Shown: positions 39,268-54,139, counted from the first letter of the stretch. The stretch is DNA of 64,000 nt from Rotaria sp. Silwood1 (GCA_905250075.1 CAJNOP010000506.1:88174-152173), one strand, 5' to 3'. Made by a program: numbers and translations. Notes: generated from the letters alone by a model not told the origin.

Positions 39268-39447
39268 GCTATCTTTATCATTGTGTAGAGCAATTCACGA
39301 GATGTACAGTAGTGTATAGAAAATTACATTTTCACCAAGAGTTCGTATACTAGTTGGTGGATTCTATAGAAAATTCTTTAGTGAAAATGTGATCTTCTAT
39401 ATACGATTGAATGCATTGCGAACTGCTCTACAAAATGATATAGGTGA
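39268..39447. repeat. Short foldback element FB5 inside the spectrin-repeat gene
   Basis: TGTAGAGCAATTC...GTGTATAGAAAATTACATTTTCAC on the left pairs with the inverted copy ending GTGAAAATGTGATCTTCTATA...GAACTGCTCTACA on the right. The centre is ~30 bases. It lies between two spectrin exons. A relative lies at 54140-54340. Confidence 0.7.
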
Positions 39448-40504
39448 CTTTTCAATTCAAAGGTGATCATCACACCCGGTAGAGTCTTTTTTTTACATAC
39501 AATAATAGATTGTTGATGAGCACGTAATTCATTTTCATTTAATGTATTTATTGATAATGATTTTTGTAAATTTGTTTCAATAGTATCCATCCATGAACGA
39601 AGATTTTCTAAACCTTGTTCAAAATCATGAAACATTTTAAGAACTATTTCAGTCTTTTTAATTCTAAAAATAACAATAACAAAATGAAAACATTAATATT
39701 TGTTTTTTAAACGAGAATAAAACAAACCGTTTTTCAACATGTTCTTCTGTTGTTCTAATCGATCAATTTGTTGTTTTAATGTTTGTAATTGTAATTGATC
39801 AGTTATATCTGTTTGTAAAAGACGTGCTGCTATACTTAAATCATTAACAGATCGTCGTTTATCACTAATTAAATTTCGTATTTCAGTTTTTAATATATCA
39901 AGACTTGCTTCAAGTGTTAAACCATCAATACGATGATTGATTTCAGTATTAAGAAAATGTTCAAACCATTCAATAAGACGTTTACATTTATTTTCAAAAT
40001 CATCATATTCTGAACGTTTTTTTGTTAAATTATCAATTAATGTTCTTATAATACGTTCAGCATCAGTCCATTGAATTTCAAGTACACTAGAACAAAAAAA
40101 AAAGAAAGAATTGATCAATAATAAAAATATGAATTTTTTGGTTTTATTACTTCAATTTTTGCATTAATTGATCTATATCATCAGGATGTAGTTCAGGAGA
40201 TATCTAACATTTTTTTGTTTTTAAATAATATATATTTGAATAATATAAATAGAATTACTTCTGTTATTGTTTGTCGAAAAACGTTGTAATTCATGTCGAT
40301 GTTGTGTAAGTTCACGATCTTTACTCTAAATAAATTTATTTATTATTTTTAACTTTTATTATACATGAAATTTTATTTACTTGACATTGTAAAATAAATT
40401 GATTTAGTTCATCTGTTGGTTGTTGTTGAAGTGTACGAATTGATTTTATTGAAATACTTACATCATCCAATGCATGATCAAGTTCATTATAACGAACCAA
40501 TAAC

Positions 40505-41019
40505 TATCAAAAATTAAAAAAAAAGATGATTTTATTACAAATATAAGAAAAAAACAAAAAAGGGAATTTTCAAATTTGTTCGTTTTTTTTCTTTCTTTAA
40601 CTGGAAAAACTTTCTATCTAAAAAAAACAACCTATGATAAGCAGATGAGCAGGAATAAAAGATTGAGCAGAATCCATGTTAAAGTTAACAAGTATCATGC
40701 ATCTTTCGAAGAATAAGAGCAAATCAATAAACATGCACAAACGTTGATATTATCTATCAAGAAATATTGTATTTATATATATGAACTGAAAATAAATGAG
40801 CAAAATAATTGATAATGATGTTTTCTTTTTTTGTTTTTGTTTTGTTGTATTTTCTAATCTCGAATATTGATGCGATCATTAATCTATACTGATTACCTTC
40901 TCCTTTCGAAGATTTTTTCGATACTAGAATAGAACAATATTTAGGTAACAAAAATGATATATGAATATTATGAATTAATTAAAATCAATAAAAATTCAAT
41001 TGAATTAAATAAAAATGAC
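40505..41019. other. Long intron or insertion in the spectrin-repeat gene
   Basis: About 500 bases without spectrin coding, against a usual intron of ~55 bases. No repeat structure recognised. Confidence 0.4.
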
Positions 41020-43332
41020 TACCGTAATAAGTATTTCAGATCTTTGTTTAATATTAATATTAATTTTATTAGCTGATCTTTGTAAATCATTCCATTCTTT
41101 TTCTAATATTATTTTTGTTTTAATATCAGAATATGTTATAAGTCGTCGATTTATTTCATAAATTTTTTCTAATAAATTTTTTAATTCTTCATTTTATAAT
41201 GAATTTAAATAAGTTCCTTGTTTAATTTGATTAATTAAATTAATTGTTGGTGATCGTAATTGTTCTTGTTCAAATTCATATTTATTTTTAAGTAAACGAT
41301 AATAATTTTCTAAATAATTTTGATATGATAACCATAATTTAATAATATTTTTAATATCTTGTTGTTTATTTAAAATTGTTTTTATAATTAATTGCCAACG
41401 TTGTTCAAGTTTAGTAAATGTATGTTGATCAATAATTAAATTTTGTTCAATTAATTGTTTACCTTCATTAATTAATTGTATTAATTCTTGTTGTCGTTGA
41501 TTAAAATCATTAATTATATTTGTTAAATTTATATCAATTTCTAATAAACCTTGATAATTTGTATGTAAATTTAATTATATAATTGCTAAATTTTGTTCAA
41601 GAGCTTGTATATAATCATTCCATTTTTGACAACGTTTATCAAAATTAAATTTATTATATTGATTTATTTCAAGTTGTTTTATACGATTTTTAATTAATTC
41701 AATTGTATGTGTATATTCAATCATAATTTCATGTAAATGTTTAGCTCGTTTAAAATATAAAATAAATTCATTTGAATTTAAATGTTCAATTAAATCATGT
41801 TTTGATAAAAGTAATGTATGAAATTCATGAAGTTGTTTTTAATTATTTATTTCATTTTAATCAGTTAATTGTTGAGATTTATAATCAATTTGAATTTGAT
41901 TAATTATTTATATTAATTCATTTAAATAATCTAAATAGATTTTTTCACGTTGTTTTAATTCATTACAATCACTTTGAAGTATATCATGAAATGTACATAA
42001 TTCTAAATATTGATTTTTAATAATAGAATATTGTGTATCAATTTTTTTAGCAACTATAGCAGGTAAATGATTGGCTAATTTTTGAGCTCGTTCATATAAT
42101 CTTGTTATTTCATTATCAAGTTGTTGAAGACGTTGTTGAAAATCCTAAAAATTAAATACAACAGCAGTCAAAAAAGTAGAAAACAATTCAAGTTACTTAG
42201 GTTATATAGAGCAATTTTTAAGAAAAAAATGTATATTTATATGACAAATATTTCACTTCCAAAAACTGTTCTTAAGAGACTCTTATAATATTAACAATAA
42301 TCAGGGTTTTTAGTAGTTACGATTGTGTTGAGATATATCTGCAAAAATTTCTTATATACTTACTTTTGTTTTGTCTAAAAGTGATTCTATATCTGATGTA
42401 AATATTTCTCTTTGAATTGTATACCATCGAGCTTCAAGTTCACCAAGTCGATCAAGTAAATGAAGATATGAACTATTAAATTGTCTCCAATTATCAACTA
42501 TTTCTCTTGATGGTCGTATAATTTCTTGTAAACGTTGTTCAACATTTGTCCATTGTTGTTGAATACGATGTGTTATTTGATTAATTTTTAATGAAGTTTG
42601 TCCATCACATTGACTGGATAATTGACGATCTTGAGAAACAATTTGATCGAGAACATGTCGATGTAATTCCATGATTTGTAAATGCTCCTAAAATATATTC
42701 AATATAGGTTAAATCAAAGATACTTTTCATATAAAATTTTCATAAAGACAGAAAAAAAGAAATTTATTATCTGTTATAGATGTTCTGATAACATAGTACT
42801 CCTCGATACTTATTGTTATAGCTATATGTAGATAGATATTCTACTTGTTTTTGTAGTATTCATGAGTTATTCTTAAAAAAAAAAACATGTCGTCGAGACA
42901 ATCATATGTGGTCTATATTCATCTAATTATTGAATAGAAATCATTACAGCTGACCATTTTGATGTCGAGTGTTTCTGCGTTTATCAGTTGGCAAAATCAA
43001 TGTTAACATCAGCATTATAAAAATTCAAGTCAGTGATTTCTTTCAGAGCTTTTTACCGCTTGTAAACGATTTACTAATTTATTTGAGTGTGTAAAATAAG
43101 AGACTCGTAGATAGTTTTGTTTTAGATTCTGTAGAAAGAGATTCAGTGTTTAACCCGGCTTACAACGTAGAAGAGATGCCACATGACATTTACAGATTTT
43201 TCCCAAGATAAACATTGCACATTTTGTTTCATTTTAAGATCTTTTTCCTATTTGTTAAAATATAGTCAACATGTGTTTTCAAATCAACTAAATCTGAATT
43301 ATTATTAACGCCAAAATACAAGACAAGTTGAT

Positions 43333-44150
43333 GTTTTTTTGAATAACTTTCGATAGAAACATCCTAGAGACCTGTGGTTTTCACCATTCAAAAGAGAAAA
43401 CTCGAGGGTACCGAAGAATATCGAAATTTGATTGGTCAGTAATTGGTCAATCAAATGAGTTCTTGTTCAAGATTTTTGAAGACGATATTCTGAAGTGATC
43501 GCACTTATGATATAATCAATTGATAGAAAAAATTCTTCTCTTTTGATCTATCCAAGGTCGACATTCCTAGTGTGTTTCGTTCGACTGTAATAAGGCTTTT
43601 TCTGAGACCTGTGATCATCTGAAGAAGTCGCTAGACAGGGATCATTCACCGTGCTGAGTCGAATAGTAATATTTTGTGTTTAGGTTCAAATTGATCGGAC
43701 ACTGTTATTTCAATGTTTCTGAAATTTCACAATCAGCCATCATATGTCACAAAGAAGTCGACATTTCCGAAATATAATAGTGTCCAATCAATTCGAACCT
43801 AAAACCAGATATCACCATTCGACTCAGCACTGTGAATTATTCCTGTCTAGTGGCTTTTCCAGGTGATCATAGGCCTCAGAAAAAGCCTTATAACTCTCGA
43901 ACGAAACATCCTAGGTATGTCAGCCTTGTGTCAATCAAAAGCGAAGAATTTTCCCTGTCAATTGATTATATCATAAGTATGATAACTTGTGAATATCGTT
44001 TTCAAAAATCTCCACTGTGAACTAACCTGATTGATCAATTGCTGACTAATGGAATTTCGACATACTTCTATGGGCTCGAGTCTTCTCTCTTGAATGGTAA
44101 TAAAAAGCACAGATCTCTATGATATTCCTATCGAAAGTTATTCAAAAAAC
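43333..44150. repeat. Large foldback element FB6 inside the spectrin-repeat gene
   Basis: Arms of ~390 bases meet near 43740. Outer ends are TTTTTTTGAATAACTTTCGA on the left and its inverted copy TCGAAAGTTATTCAAAAAA on the right. Shared internal blocks include TATGATATAATCAATTGA, TAAGGCTTTTTCTGAG, TGCTGAGTCGAAT and TTTAGGTTC.AATTGAT.GGACACT. Arm identity is about 80-85% by eye. It sits in an enlarged gap between spectrin exons at 42360-42688 and 44285-44600. No transposase was found. Confidence 0.82.
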
Positions 44151-45066
44151 AGTGACCTACCTTATATATTGATATCAAGAATAGTATAAAATAGGCTTTT
44201 TTTATACAAATTTATCAATGATCTCCTATTTATCATTAGTTTTGATAATGGTAGAAAAAAAATCCATCGACCATATAATTATAACCTGAATTTTTCTTGT
44301 ACTTATTTCATAAGTTTCAACATTGATTGCACTTGTTTGAAGACGATCAATACCAGCTTCAGGTTCACGTATAATTTTTTCTATTTGAAGTAAAACACGA
44401 TTATATTCTTGCCAATCAGATAAAATTGATTTTGATTTTAATTTTAATTGTTCAATTGATGGTGATAAATGATCAAGCATATGACGTAAATTTTTTATTG
44501 TACCATCTTGATCAGATATATGAAATGTTGTTGATGTTGATGATATTCGATTCCTATATGATTTTAAATGATGTTCGAATTTGTTGTTTAGTTGTTAATT
44601 GATATTTAATTTCCTATTAAAATGAAAAGCAAAAACAAACAAAAAAATTATTTAAACAATTCAAATACGAGAAAAAAAAACGAGAAAATAATTTACATCG
44701 CATTTTCGTAAATTATTTTTAACACTAACTTCCATATTTCTTGAACGCATAAATTCAAGATCAGATGTTTGTTCTTGAACCCAATCAGATAATGTACGAA
44801 CTGTTTGATCAAATTCATTAAATTGATCATTTAATTGTTCGAAAGTCTATTAATAAAGAAGAATTAAAATATTATTAGGAAAATTTTTTTATTCTTACAT
44901 CAATACGTGCTGATATTAATGATTTTATTCTTATCCAATCAATATTAATTTGTTTGATTTTTTCCATATAATCAATATTTGTTACATCTATATTTCCTTC
45001 TTGTTGTAATGATTCATTGAGAAAATCAATTGTCATTTGGCAATTGAGTACGTCTACACGCATATC

Positions 45067-46525
45067 CTATATAAAACAAATATAATATATTTCCAAAATA
45101 GAAATTCACAGAATAGAATAGAAAAACAACGACATCAATGAAATTTTTATCAAATCAAACGAATCGTATCTCGTCAATTTATATTTAACGATGATTGTCG
45201 AATTTGCTTGCAATTTGAGATTCTCTTCGTATTAGAAAATTTTGAATATGTTACTCTTGTTACTATCAGGAAGGAAGAATACTCTTGCCATTCGGTTAGT
45301 TTACAGTATGAAATGCTGCATCGTGCCAAATTCAGTAGTCCTATATATTCTTCACGACTAAAGCTAGCTGTAGCTTTGGACAGAAAGCTAGTTTCACGCA
45401 AAGTTCTTGCACTCAATTGCTTGGGCTGCCCATACATACTAATTGACCACAAGAGCAGGAATATGTCACACAACATAGTCAGCATGCTATCGGACGGGTG
45501 ATACGAGACAAAGAGTGGTTGGTGACTTGTTCAGGATCATTCCATGTCTGATGATATTAAGGTTTGAATGCAGTACCTGCTGAATGTGTGTCGAACAACA
45601 TAGCCACTCAACCACGGTAGTCTATTACTATCAGAGAACGCACAGGACACGTGTTCTGCATATGCAGAATACGACATCTAAATTACCTCATTGATCGTGA
45701 TTGAATGAAGTTCTGGTCTAGTAATGAAATCGGTCGTAATATCTGATTATTATCAATAGTAGATAGGAGAGTAGATGCTATGCCAGCGACTACTGGATTC
45801 GGCGAAAGATTATTTAGTTCATCTGTGTTGACATTTATTCAAAGGTACACACGTTTATCACCAAATCAAATTGATAATATATATTATTTATTTGTCTTAC
45901 TAAAATGTCGATTCCAAAACAGAACTAAATTTTTCTGACCGCTCGCTTTCCATCAAGGAAACTGTTCGAGTTATAGTTCATTCATTGTTGGAGGAAATAT
46001 TTGTAATAAAGCGGTAGTAGAGTGAGTCTTGAAAAACAGAAAGTTTTCATCTATTCTAAGTGTAAATATAAGAAGTTTTGTCAAGTTATAACACAACATC
46101 GAAAAGAAAGAGAGTTTCTATCAATGTAACTCAAATATATACAGTGAGTTTGTTGCACAGATAGCTACATCATACATTTACAGCATATACTTAAGTTGAC
46201 GTTGCAACAAAAAAAAGATATCAATTGAGATTTGGTAACAAACCATCAAACAGAAATAATCACTGATTCCTGCTCAAATATCAACAACTTAATACAATCT
46301 AATTGAGTAGCACAGTAGTCGCCAAAAATCCTGCTATCAGGTAAAAGAGCTAGAAGGTCAACATAGATTTTTTTTCTTTAGACGAAGATATCTTAACATA
46401 AAACATATTGACGAAGGTATATGCAAAACAAAGTCACCAAACTTTTATCATGATCGATTTATGCTTCATTCAATTATGTAAGTGTTTATTTACGAAAACA
46501 AAAATGAATAAGACAAGATTAATTT
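45067..46525. other. Insertion of unknown type in the spectrin-repeat gene
   Basis: About 1.4 kb of locally less AT-rich DNA splits the exon series. Overlapping frames on both strands at 45174-45501 (about 100 codons each) match nothing known to me, and both cannot be real. Confidence 0.45.
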
Positions 46526-47519
46526 ACTCGATATCGTTTAAGTAATTTTTGTAAAGTTTCTCTCTATTATTAATAGGTGCACCATGATCATCATCCAATA
46601 AACGTTTAATTGCATCAATAAATAAAATTATTTCTTTACAAGCTTGTCTTGATGGTAAATTATTAATAATATTTTGATGAAGAATTTGTTCACTTCGTAA
46701 AATATCTCTCTATAATGAACAAAAAACATAATAATAATAATAATTATTATTATTATTTTACTTTAAGTGATGTCCATTTACGATGAAAACTTTCTAATGC
46801 TGCTTCAGTTGATTGTAAATCATATAAATAATAAGTTGCTAAACATTTAATTAATGCTTCTGTGTTCAAATAAACATCTCCAATATTTTCAAGACGTTTT
46901 TCCACTTCCTAAAAATAATTAATTAAGAAAAAAAAACAAAATCAACAAATTATTTTTACCATCATTCGTTCTAACTGATCTTTCATTTCAGTTATATCTC
47001 CATCATATCGTGTTCGTGATTCAATTGAACATTGACTTAATAGATCTTCAAGATTAGCTAAATTACGTTTTATATCATTAACAATAACAGTTGCACTTTT
47101 ATGATTAAATAAAAGAAATATTTTGAGAGAATAATAAAAACTAATTGAACAAAAAAAAAAAATTAATTTTACCTATGAAATTTTTCTCGAATATCATTTG
47201 ATATTCTAATAAAATTATCTTTTACATTAACAATATCATTTTCTAATGAAACAACATTTAATTCTTTACAAAGATTTTGTATTTCATCATTTAAATGTAA
47301 TAATTCTAGTTCAATAACAACTAAACGTTGTCTTAAATCCTATAAAAAAAGACAAGGTTATTTAAACAAAAAGCTGTTCGTACAATTCATGCAAGATTAA
47401 AATCTAAAACACAATGTAGCTGCTATTCCTCATCACAAGAGGATTATTTTATTCAATCGATTTTCTTCAGAAATTCAATATGGTAGTAGTTCATATATTA
47501 TAACAAGACGTTATATCTA

Positions 47520-47640
47520 TACGGTCTTGCATTGTATATGAACGACGTCTGTCACAATCTATGATGATCTCTACCTACGTAGTATTTGTCATGGTTCGTG
47601 ATGTTCCTATGATTACGTTTGTCATGGTCTATGGGAAGGG
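47520..47640. repeat. Degenerate copy of the GTCACGGTCTGTG minisatellite
   Basis: Three variants, GTCACAATCTATGATG, GTCATGGTTCGTGATG and GTCATGGTCTATGGG, are spaced ~40-50 bases apart. They resemble the array at 27944-28114. They lie inside an enlarged intron (47341-48025) of the spectrin-repeat gene. Confidence 0.5.
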
Positions 47641-50531
47641 GTGACCTAAATTTCGTGAATAAAATTTTCACCAATGACGAAAGTCTTATTAGCAAAATTC
47701 CGAGGATCCGTATTTTTACCACTGGGATTATTAGATCAAAAAGCTATAAATCCGAATTTTGGTAACGAAAAGTTCGAAATGTTTCTGTAAGAGTTTCAGA
47801 GAGTAGTTATTTAATGTTTATTACCTCCTTTTATTGAAATATGTTTTTTTTGTTTTCTATCAGTATTTTATGTAAAAACTGTTAGTAACATAGTGTTTCC
47901 TTTCTTCGTCAATCTCACTTATTCATCTAACATGAACGAAATTGTTTATTCAAAAGACTTGCCTATATACTTCAACACTCATTTTAGATCATATTTTCTT
48001 TTTACAAAAAGAAAAAATTTTTGAACCTTATAAAGAACAAAAGCTGCTTGAATTTGTTCAAAATGTAATAATCGTTTTGTTAATGGTAATTGTTTTTGTA
48101 TTTCATCTATTTGATGTCTAATATCATCAAATCTTGTTTCATATTCTCTTCATATACGTAATAAATATTCATAATATATTGTTTGTTCAATAATTTTATC
48201 TTGTAAATCATTTGAACGTTTTTCTAAATCATGATGATGTTTTAAATTAACGTGTACGTGTATCATGATCTAATTTATTATATAAAATATTTAATTGACG
48301 ACGTTTTTCATCGATTTATTCATTATAAATTTTATATTCTGATAATTGTCGTGCATATTAATCACTTGTAGATGCAACTTGAATAGAACGACTAAGACGT
48401 TTCATTGTTAAATTAAATATATCTTCATATAATTTACATTCATTAAGATAAATATCATGAGAACGTTCAGCTTGAAGTAAATATTGACGATGTTGATCAA
48501 ACTAATAAAAAAAATTTTTTTTTTAATATTTAACAAAAAGAAATAAATACTTGTTCTTTTTAGAAAGGTAATCATTGATTGAAGAAGATGAATTTCAGAT
48601 GGTAATGGCATAGAATTATCATCTTCAACACACATAGTTTGTCCATGTTGTTTTAAATGTGATAATTCATCTTGATATTGATCTAATTCTTGATTTTGCA
48701 TCTATAGAATAATTTAAAAACAAAAGACTAAAAAATTAATATGAAATAAATCTTACTCATATAAAATGAAGTTGTTCTTCAATTGAATCTTGTGTATTAA
48801 TTTTTCGTTGTTTAAATGTATTTAATTTATCTTGTAATAAATTTATTTCATTCATAAATAAATGCCATTGACGTTCACGTTGATGTTTACATCGTTCTCG
48901 TTCTTCATTTTGACTTTCAAATTTAATCATTTGTTCATCAAGTGATCTTAATGCATCTTCAATTGACTGAAATATAATAAAATATTTGATTTTTTTTAAA
49001 ATAATTATTTAAAATAGAAAAAACAAAAAAATTCATGTGCTCACTCTGCCAGGTGTTTGATAATCATGCTGTACAAGTGAAGAAAGTTTATTAAGTAATT
49101 CTTGATAAGTACGATGTTTACGTTGTTGTTCATCTACATCCTATTATAAAACACATGATATACATGCATTTAGGTTAATAATAAGAAATCAAGAAAAAAT
49201 AAGATAATAGAAGAAAATATTTCAATAATTAACTAATGAAAGTATTTTTACTATTTGAGATATAACTTTTATATATTCATATAAGTTTAATGTTTTTGTC
49301 TAATGTAGATAGATTATCATGCGTGTGTCTATTTTTTTATTGAAAGAATCTAATTTTTGAAAAATTTCAATAGTATAAGAAGTATGAAATTCTACACATG
49401 CATTACTAATAAATTTTTTTTTTGTCATTATCTTACTTTGATTGTTTTATTAATAAATGTTGTTCGAGTTTCAAGTTCTATAATTGTTTCAGCAAAACGT
49501 TCTTTTAAATGTTCAATTTCTTGATGTAATCTTTGTAAAGTATCATTTGGTAAATTTGAACTAAAAAGAAAAAAAAAATAAAATGTAATTAAGTTTTCTA
49601 ACCTTAATTAATAATTCCAGCGCTCAGAATCCATGAATTTCCAGTCGAAAAACTCCAGAACAATGGTAGAAATCCAATGATAATCGTATATAGCACTTTT
49701 TTCTTGAGCTTAAATTCCTGTTCGCAAGTTTCTACCATTTTTCCATTGGAAATAATGCGTAGTTCTTAACCTAAGAAATCACAATATTATCCTTCTAACC
49801 TATTGATATTTCGTAATAATAAATCAATATCATGTGATTTTTCATCAATAAGTTGACGTTTTTCAATTAAACGTGCATGTTCTCATTGAAGTGAATCTAA
49901 ATCACGTTTATCACTTAATGGTTCATATTTATGTGTTTGTTTAAGCCATTCAAATAAGAATTCAATACGACTACGATAATCTTTTTGTTGTTGATTTTGA
50001 TTTTCATATTCCTTTAAATTAAAAAAAAAAACAAAAAAAATCAAATTACTTTAACATAATTTCATTTTTTTTCAGAATTTACTTCTTGTTTTCGAGTTAC
50101 ATTTGTTTTTATTCGTTCAATATTTCCAATTAATTGTTGTATTGGTATTGATATAAATTGAACAATTTGTGGATAATCATGTATTAGTGCATTTATAATT
50201 TGTTTTCGTTTATCTAATTCAATTTGTATATCATGATAACGTTGTAATTTTTCATCAGTTATTAATGTTTGTTCAGAGATTGTATCATGTGTTCGTTGAA
50301 TATTTTCAAGCCATTGTTCATAAAATAAATATTGTTTATTAAATTCATTTAATTGAAAATGCATTTTTTGACTTAAATCTAAACGTTGTTCAAGATTTTC
50401 ACGATAAGTTGTCATTTCATTTAAAAGTCGATCAACTTCATTAAGCTGAAATATATCAAATAGATATTTAGTGTAAATAAAAACCGGACAAAAAAAAAAA
50501 AAGAAAGTTCGTTTCATTAGATCTTTCTTCA

Positions 50532-50654
50532 TGAGTTATGCTTGTTTTACTGAAGAATATGCAGCCTTATGCAGAATATTACGACAGTGACAAGTAATTA
50601 CCAACTGAAATTTTTCACAGTAATAGATTTCAGTAAAATGAGCATAACTTGAAG
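50532..50654. repeat. Small hairpin/MITE-like element
   Basis: GAGTTATGCTTGTTTTACTGAA at the left end (first 20 bases shown in part) is matched by the inverted TTCAGTAAAATGAGCATAAC at the right, giving ~22-base terminal inverted repeats around ~75 bases. It lies directly after a spectrin exon. Confidence 0.6.
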
Positions 50655-50814
50655 ATAATAGCACGTACTCTTTTCGAATTCTTATTCATACTACGATTTC
50701 TATTTATGAGCAAAATATGAGTTCAATAGGAGAATGCTAGTTGAGATTTTTGTTTTAGATGTGATACGAATAAATTCTAGAATAGTTTTCTCTAGATCGG
50801 GATCGAGACTAATA

Positions 50815-51215
50815 AAAAAGAAACTACCAGGACCGAAAAACCTTGGTCCTGCACCAGCGTTGAAACCGGGCCGGCCCGGGCCGGTAGAGACCGGAATTCC
50901 ACTGGTTGAAAGTTTTGAAAAATCTTCTTTATTAACCCTGTTTTTGACCATGAAAATTAAGGTGTCACATGTTTTTTCTGTCAGAATGCGTAAAAAAGTG
51001 CTCAAAACATATTCTATATTAATCGTTTTTCTCTGAGGTTCTCTTTAAAAAGGTTCATTATGATGAGTGTCTCTTACATGCGCCTTAAACTATTTCATAT
51101 TTGGAGCCATTTTTCTAAAAATCGGTTTTCAAAAAAACATTCGACATTTTTCCACCGGTTTTTTAGTCAATTTTCACTGGTTGGACATGTGATTCCAACC
51201 GGCCGGACCGGACCG
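50815..51215. repeat. GC-rich CCGG palindrome patches
   Basis: Two patches, GGGCCGGCCCGGGCCGG (50869-50885, with flanking GGACCGAAA and GAGACCGGAATTCC) and CCGGCCGGACCGGACCGG (51199-51216), stand out sharply from the AT-rich surroundings. They bracket ~300 bases of AT-rich DNA in an enlarged intron of the spectrin-repeat gene. An unclassified repeat is the likeliest explanation. Confidence 0.6.
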
Positions 51216-54139
51216 GTTTACCATTTCTCAATCGATTTCAATCCTGTCCTGTACATATCTATCTAGGATACTACTATTTATTAGCTGCAATATTGTATTT
51301 GTTTTTGCTTGTCACGATCTGCGATAAAAATTTTAAAGTAACTTTTTTTTTGTATTAATGAAAATAACTTTATCTCAGGTAAATTTTAATGTGTATCTAT
51401 ATGATGTTTTTCTCTGAAAATTGCTAATGATTATTGTGTCATAAAAACAATCTATTGATTGTTTTTTATATACTTTTTGTGAAGCTTCTGGTGTTCGATT
51501 TGTTTGAACTAATCGATTAAGTCTATTTCTTAATCGTTGTAAATGTTCTAAAGAAGTTTGATATTCAAATAAAGTATTTTTTCCTTTTGGAATAAGTTGA
51601 TCAAATGTTTCAACATTTCTTCTATTAGTTAAATCATTAATTAATATTCGTGTTTGTTTTAACCATTGTTCACAATTTATATTAATATAATGATATAATT
51701 CTGTAAGATTTTTCATTTCTTCCATATTTTCTTCTTCACTCATTAAATCTTGTTCAAGTTGTGTCCATCGACGTATTATTTCATTAAGACGACGTCTTAC
51801 ACGTTCACGTTCATTTTTATCAATTAATTGTGATGATAATGTTGATGAAAGTAATTGTAAACGATCGATTAATGAACGATGTGTTTGCATTTCATTTGTT
51901 AAATCCTTTAAAAGAAAACAAACAAGAAGACTTTAATTTATTTTTTTAAAGATTTCTTATATTATACTTTTAATAAATCTAAATTTTGTCGAAGATCAAT
52001 ACTATATGATTGTTGTGTTTTAGTTTCAATTATTTGAATTATTTTTAATGTATTTTCCATAAGATTTTCATATTCATCACGTATTGTATTATAAGCATTT
52101 AATTCTGATACTTTTTCATTAAAACGTGCTTTTACTTCAGTCATATCTTCAATAATACGTGTAATCATTTTATCTCAATCATCCGATATATTTCCATATA
52201 CACGTTTATAATTATTTAATGATTGTTCAAATAATTCATAATTTGTTGTTAAATCATCATCAATTTTCTATTAAAAAAAAAAAAGAAGAATTGATTTTGA
52301 ATTTCAAAAAAAAACAAACTTTAAGTTTTTGATCAGTTTCATCATTTATTGTTGGACGTAATTCAATAAGTTGAACTTTCGTACGTTGAATTATTCATAA
52401 AATTGTACAAGCATTTTGACGTAATTTTTCTTGTTCTTGAACTTGTTAATCAAGATTTTCAATTGTTTTTGTTGTTTCATTTTTTAAACTAAGATTTAAA
52501 TAATAAAAAAAAAATTAATAATAAAAAAGATATTTGTTTATTTAAATTACTTTAGAAGATCTTATAAAATATCTTCTTGTTTTTTGTTCTAATGAACGAA
52601 TTATTTGTTGATCACATTTTCTTTCAGTTAATGTTAATATTAAATCATTCACTTCAGATAAATGTGATGTTTCCAAATCAACATCTTTGATAAAACTCTT
52701 TAAAAAAAAAAAGAAAGAATTAAAATATGTTCTATATGTTGCAAATTAGAGCTGATCGAGTTACGGCGGGCTCTATTGCAAACAATATTTTGTTAAAAGA
52801 GAATATGGAAATTATACAAGAAATGAAATTAGTTGAATATTTTCTTACAGCGAAACCATCCGAAATTGATACCTGCTGTTTTTTCTTCTTGGGAAAAAGT
52901 AATGTTTAAAAAACTTTTCTAGATAATTTTTACGAAAAAAAAAACGTTTCGAATTGTTTGTTAAACAATAGAATCATATACTTTCATGTCTATTGATCGT
53001 CTAGTTAAATCGATATTACCATAACCACTGTCGATACTTTAATGTAATTCTTGTCGTTTACGATTTGTAAAAGTTTTGACTTTATTTAATATTTTTTCAA
53101 TACGATTTCGAATAGTTTCATTTTCCTAAATAGAAAATTTTTAAATTTTTTATTTTCAAAACAAAAAAAAAGATTTTTCAAAATCTACTTCATAAGATCT
53201 TTTTGCTCGATCAAGACTATCTCGAATAGTTTCTACTGAACTAGCCATATCTTTTAATTCTCAATCAATATCTGATGAACTTGATATATCTAATGATTTT
53301 TTTAAATCACGTCCAAGATATTGTAAAGCTGAAAATGTTGAATCAATTTCTGAAATAAGTGTTTCTGCACTCTATAATACAGAAAATAATGATTAAAATA
53401 GTTTTTTTTTTTCATTTGTTTTTTTTTTTTACATCTGGTGCTTTTTCAATCATATGTAAAAGTCGATCTGTATCAGATTGTAAACGAATAAGACTTGAAT
53501 TAAATCTATTCGATTTTTGACGAATTTCATCTAATTCTTTACGACGTTGATGAATACGAGTTTCTAAAAAGATGGTTTTTTTTTTTTCTTTTAATCAAAT
53601 AATTCTCTGTGTATCTCTATTTATTACCAAGATCTTCAATGGTTTGATGAAAATTTCTTAATTGACTATCACATAATTCTTTTGCATTATTTCGTAAATG
53701 TGGTCGAAATATATCAACTAATTTCTGTGCTTCAGCTAAACGATTTGTTTGTTCATGACATATTTGTTCAAGAGACTAAATACAAAGATAAAATATATTA
53801 AAATTCCTACAGTAGAACAATAACAACATACGTGTAGTTCACGATCATGTTCATCAAGTCGATTACGATCATATCCATGAAAAAATGGTGCTAATTTAAA
53901 ATCAGCATCACTAAAAAAAAGAAGAAAGTAACAAAAGAATTTATCAACTGAATTAAAACTTTTAGAATATTCATATCAAATAGCTGTTTTAATATCTGCA
54001 GTTAATTTAAGATATTGAGTCATACGTTGATGAATATCATCAAGTATAGTACGTCGTTTATTTAGATGATTCTATTAAGAAAAAAAAATTATAAAGGATC
54101 CTGTCGGATAAGATAGCCATCGTTCATTTGAACCGTTGT

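Noticed and set aside
45174-45501. Overlapping ~100-codon frames on both strands
   Set aside because: Neither has a recognisable domain, splice context or neighbours; they cannot both be genes.
50700-51036. Gly/Pro-rich frames on both strands over the CCGG patch
   Set aside because: Composition of the GC-rich palindrome explains them.
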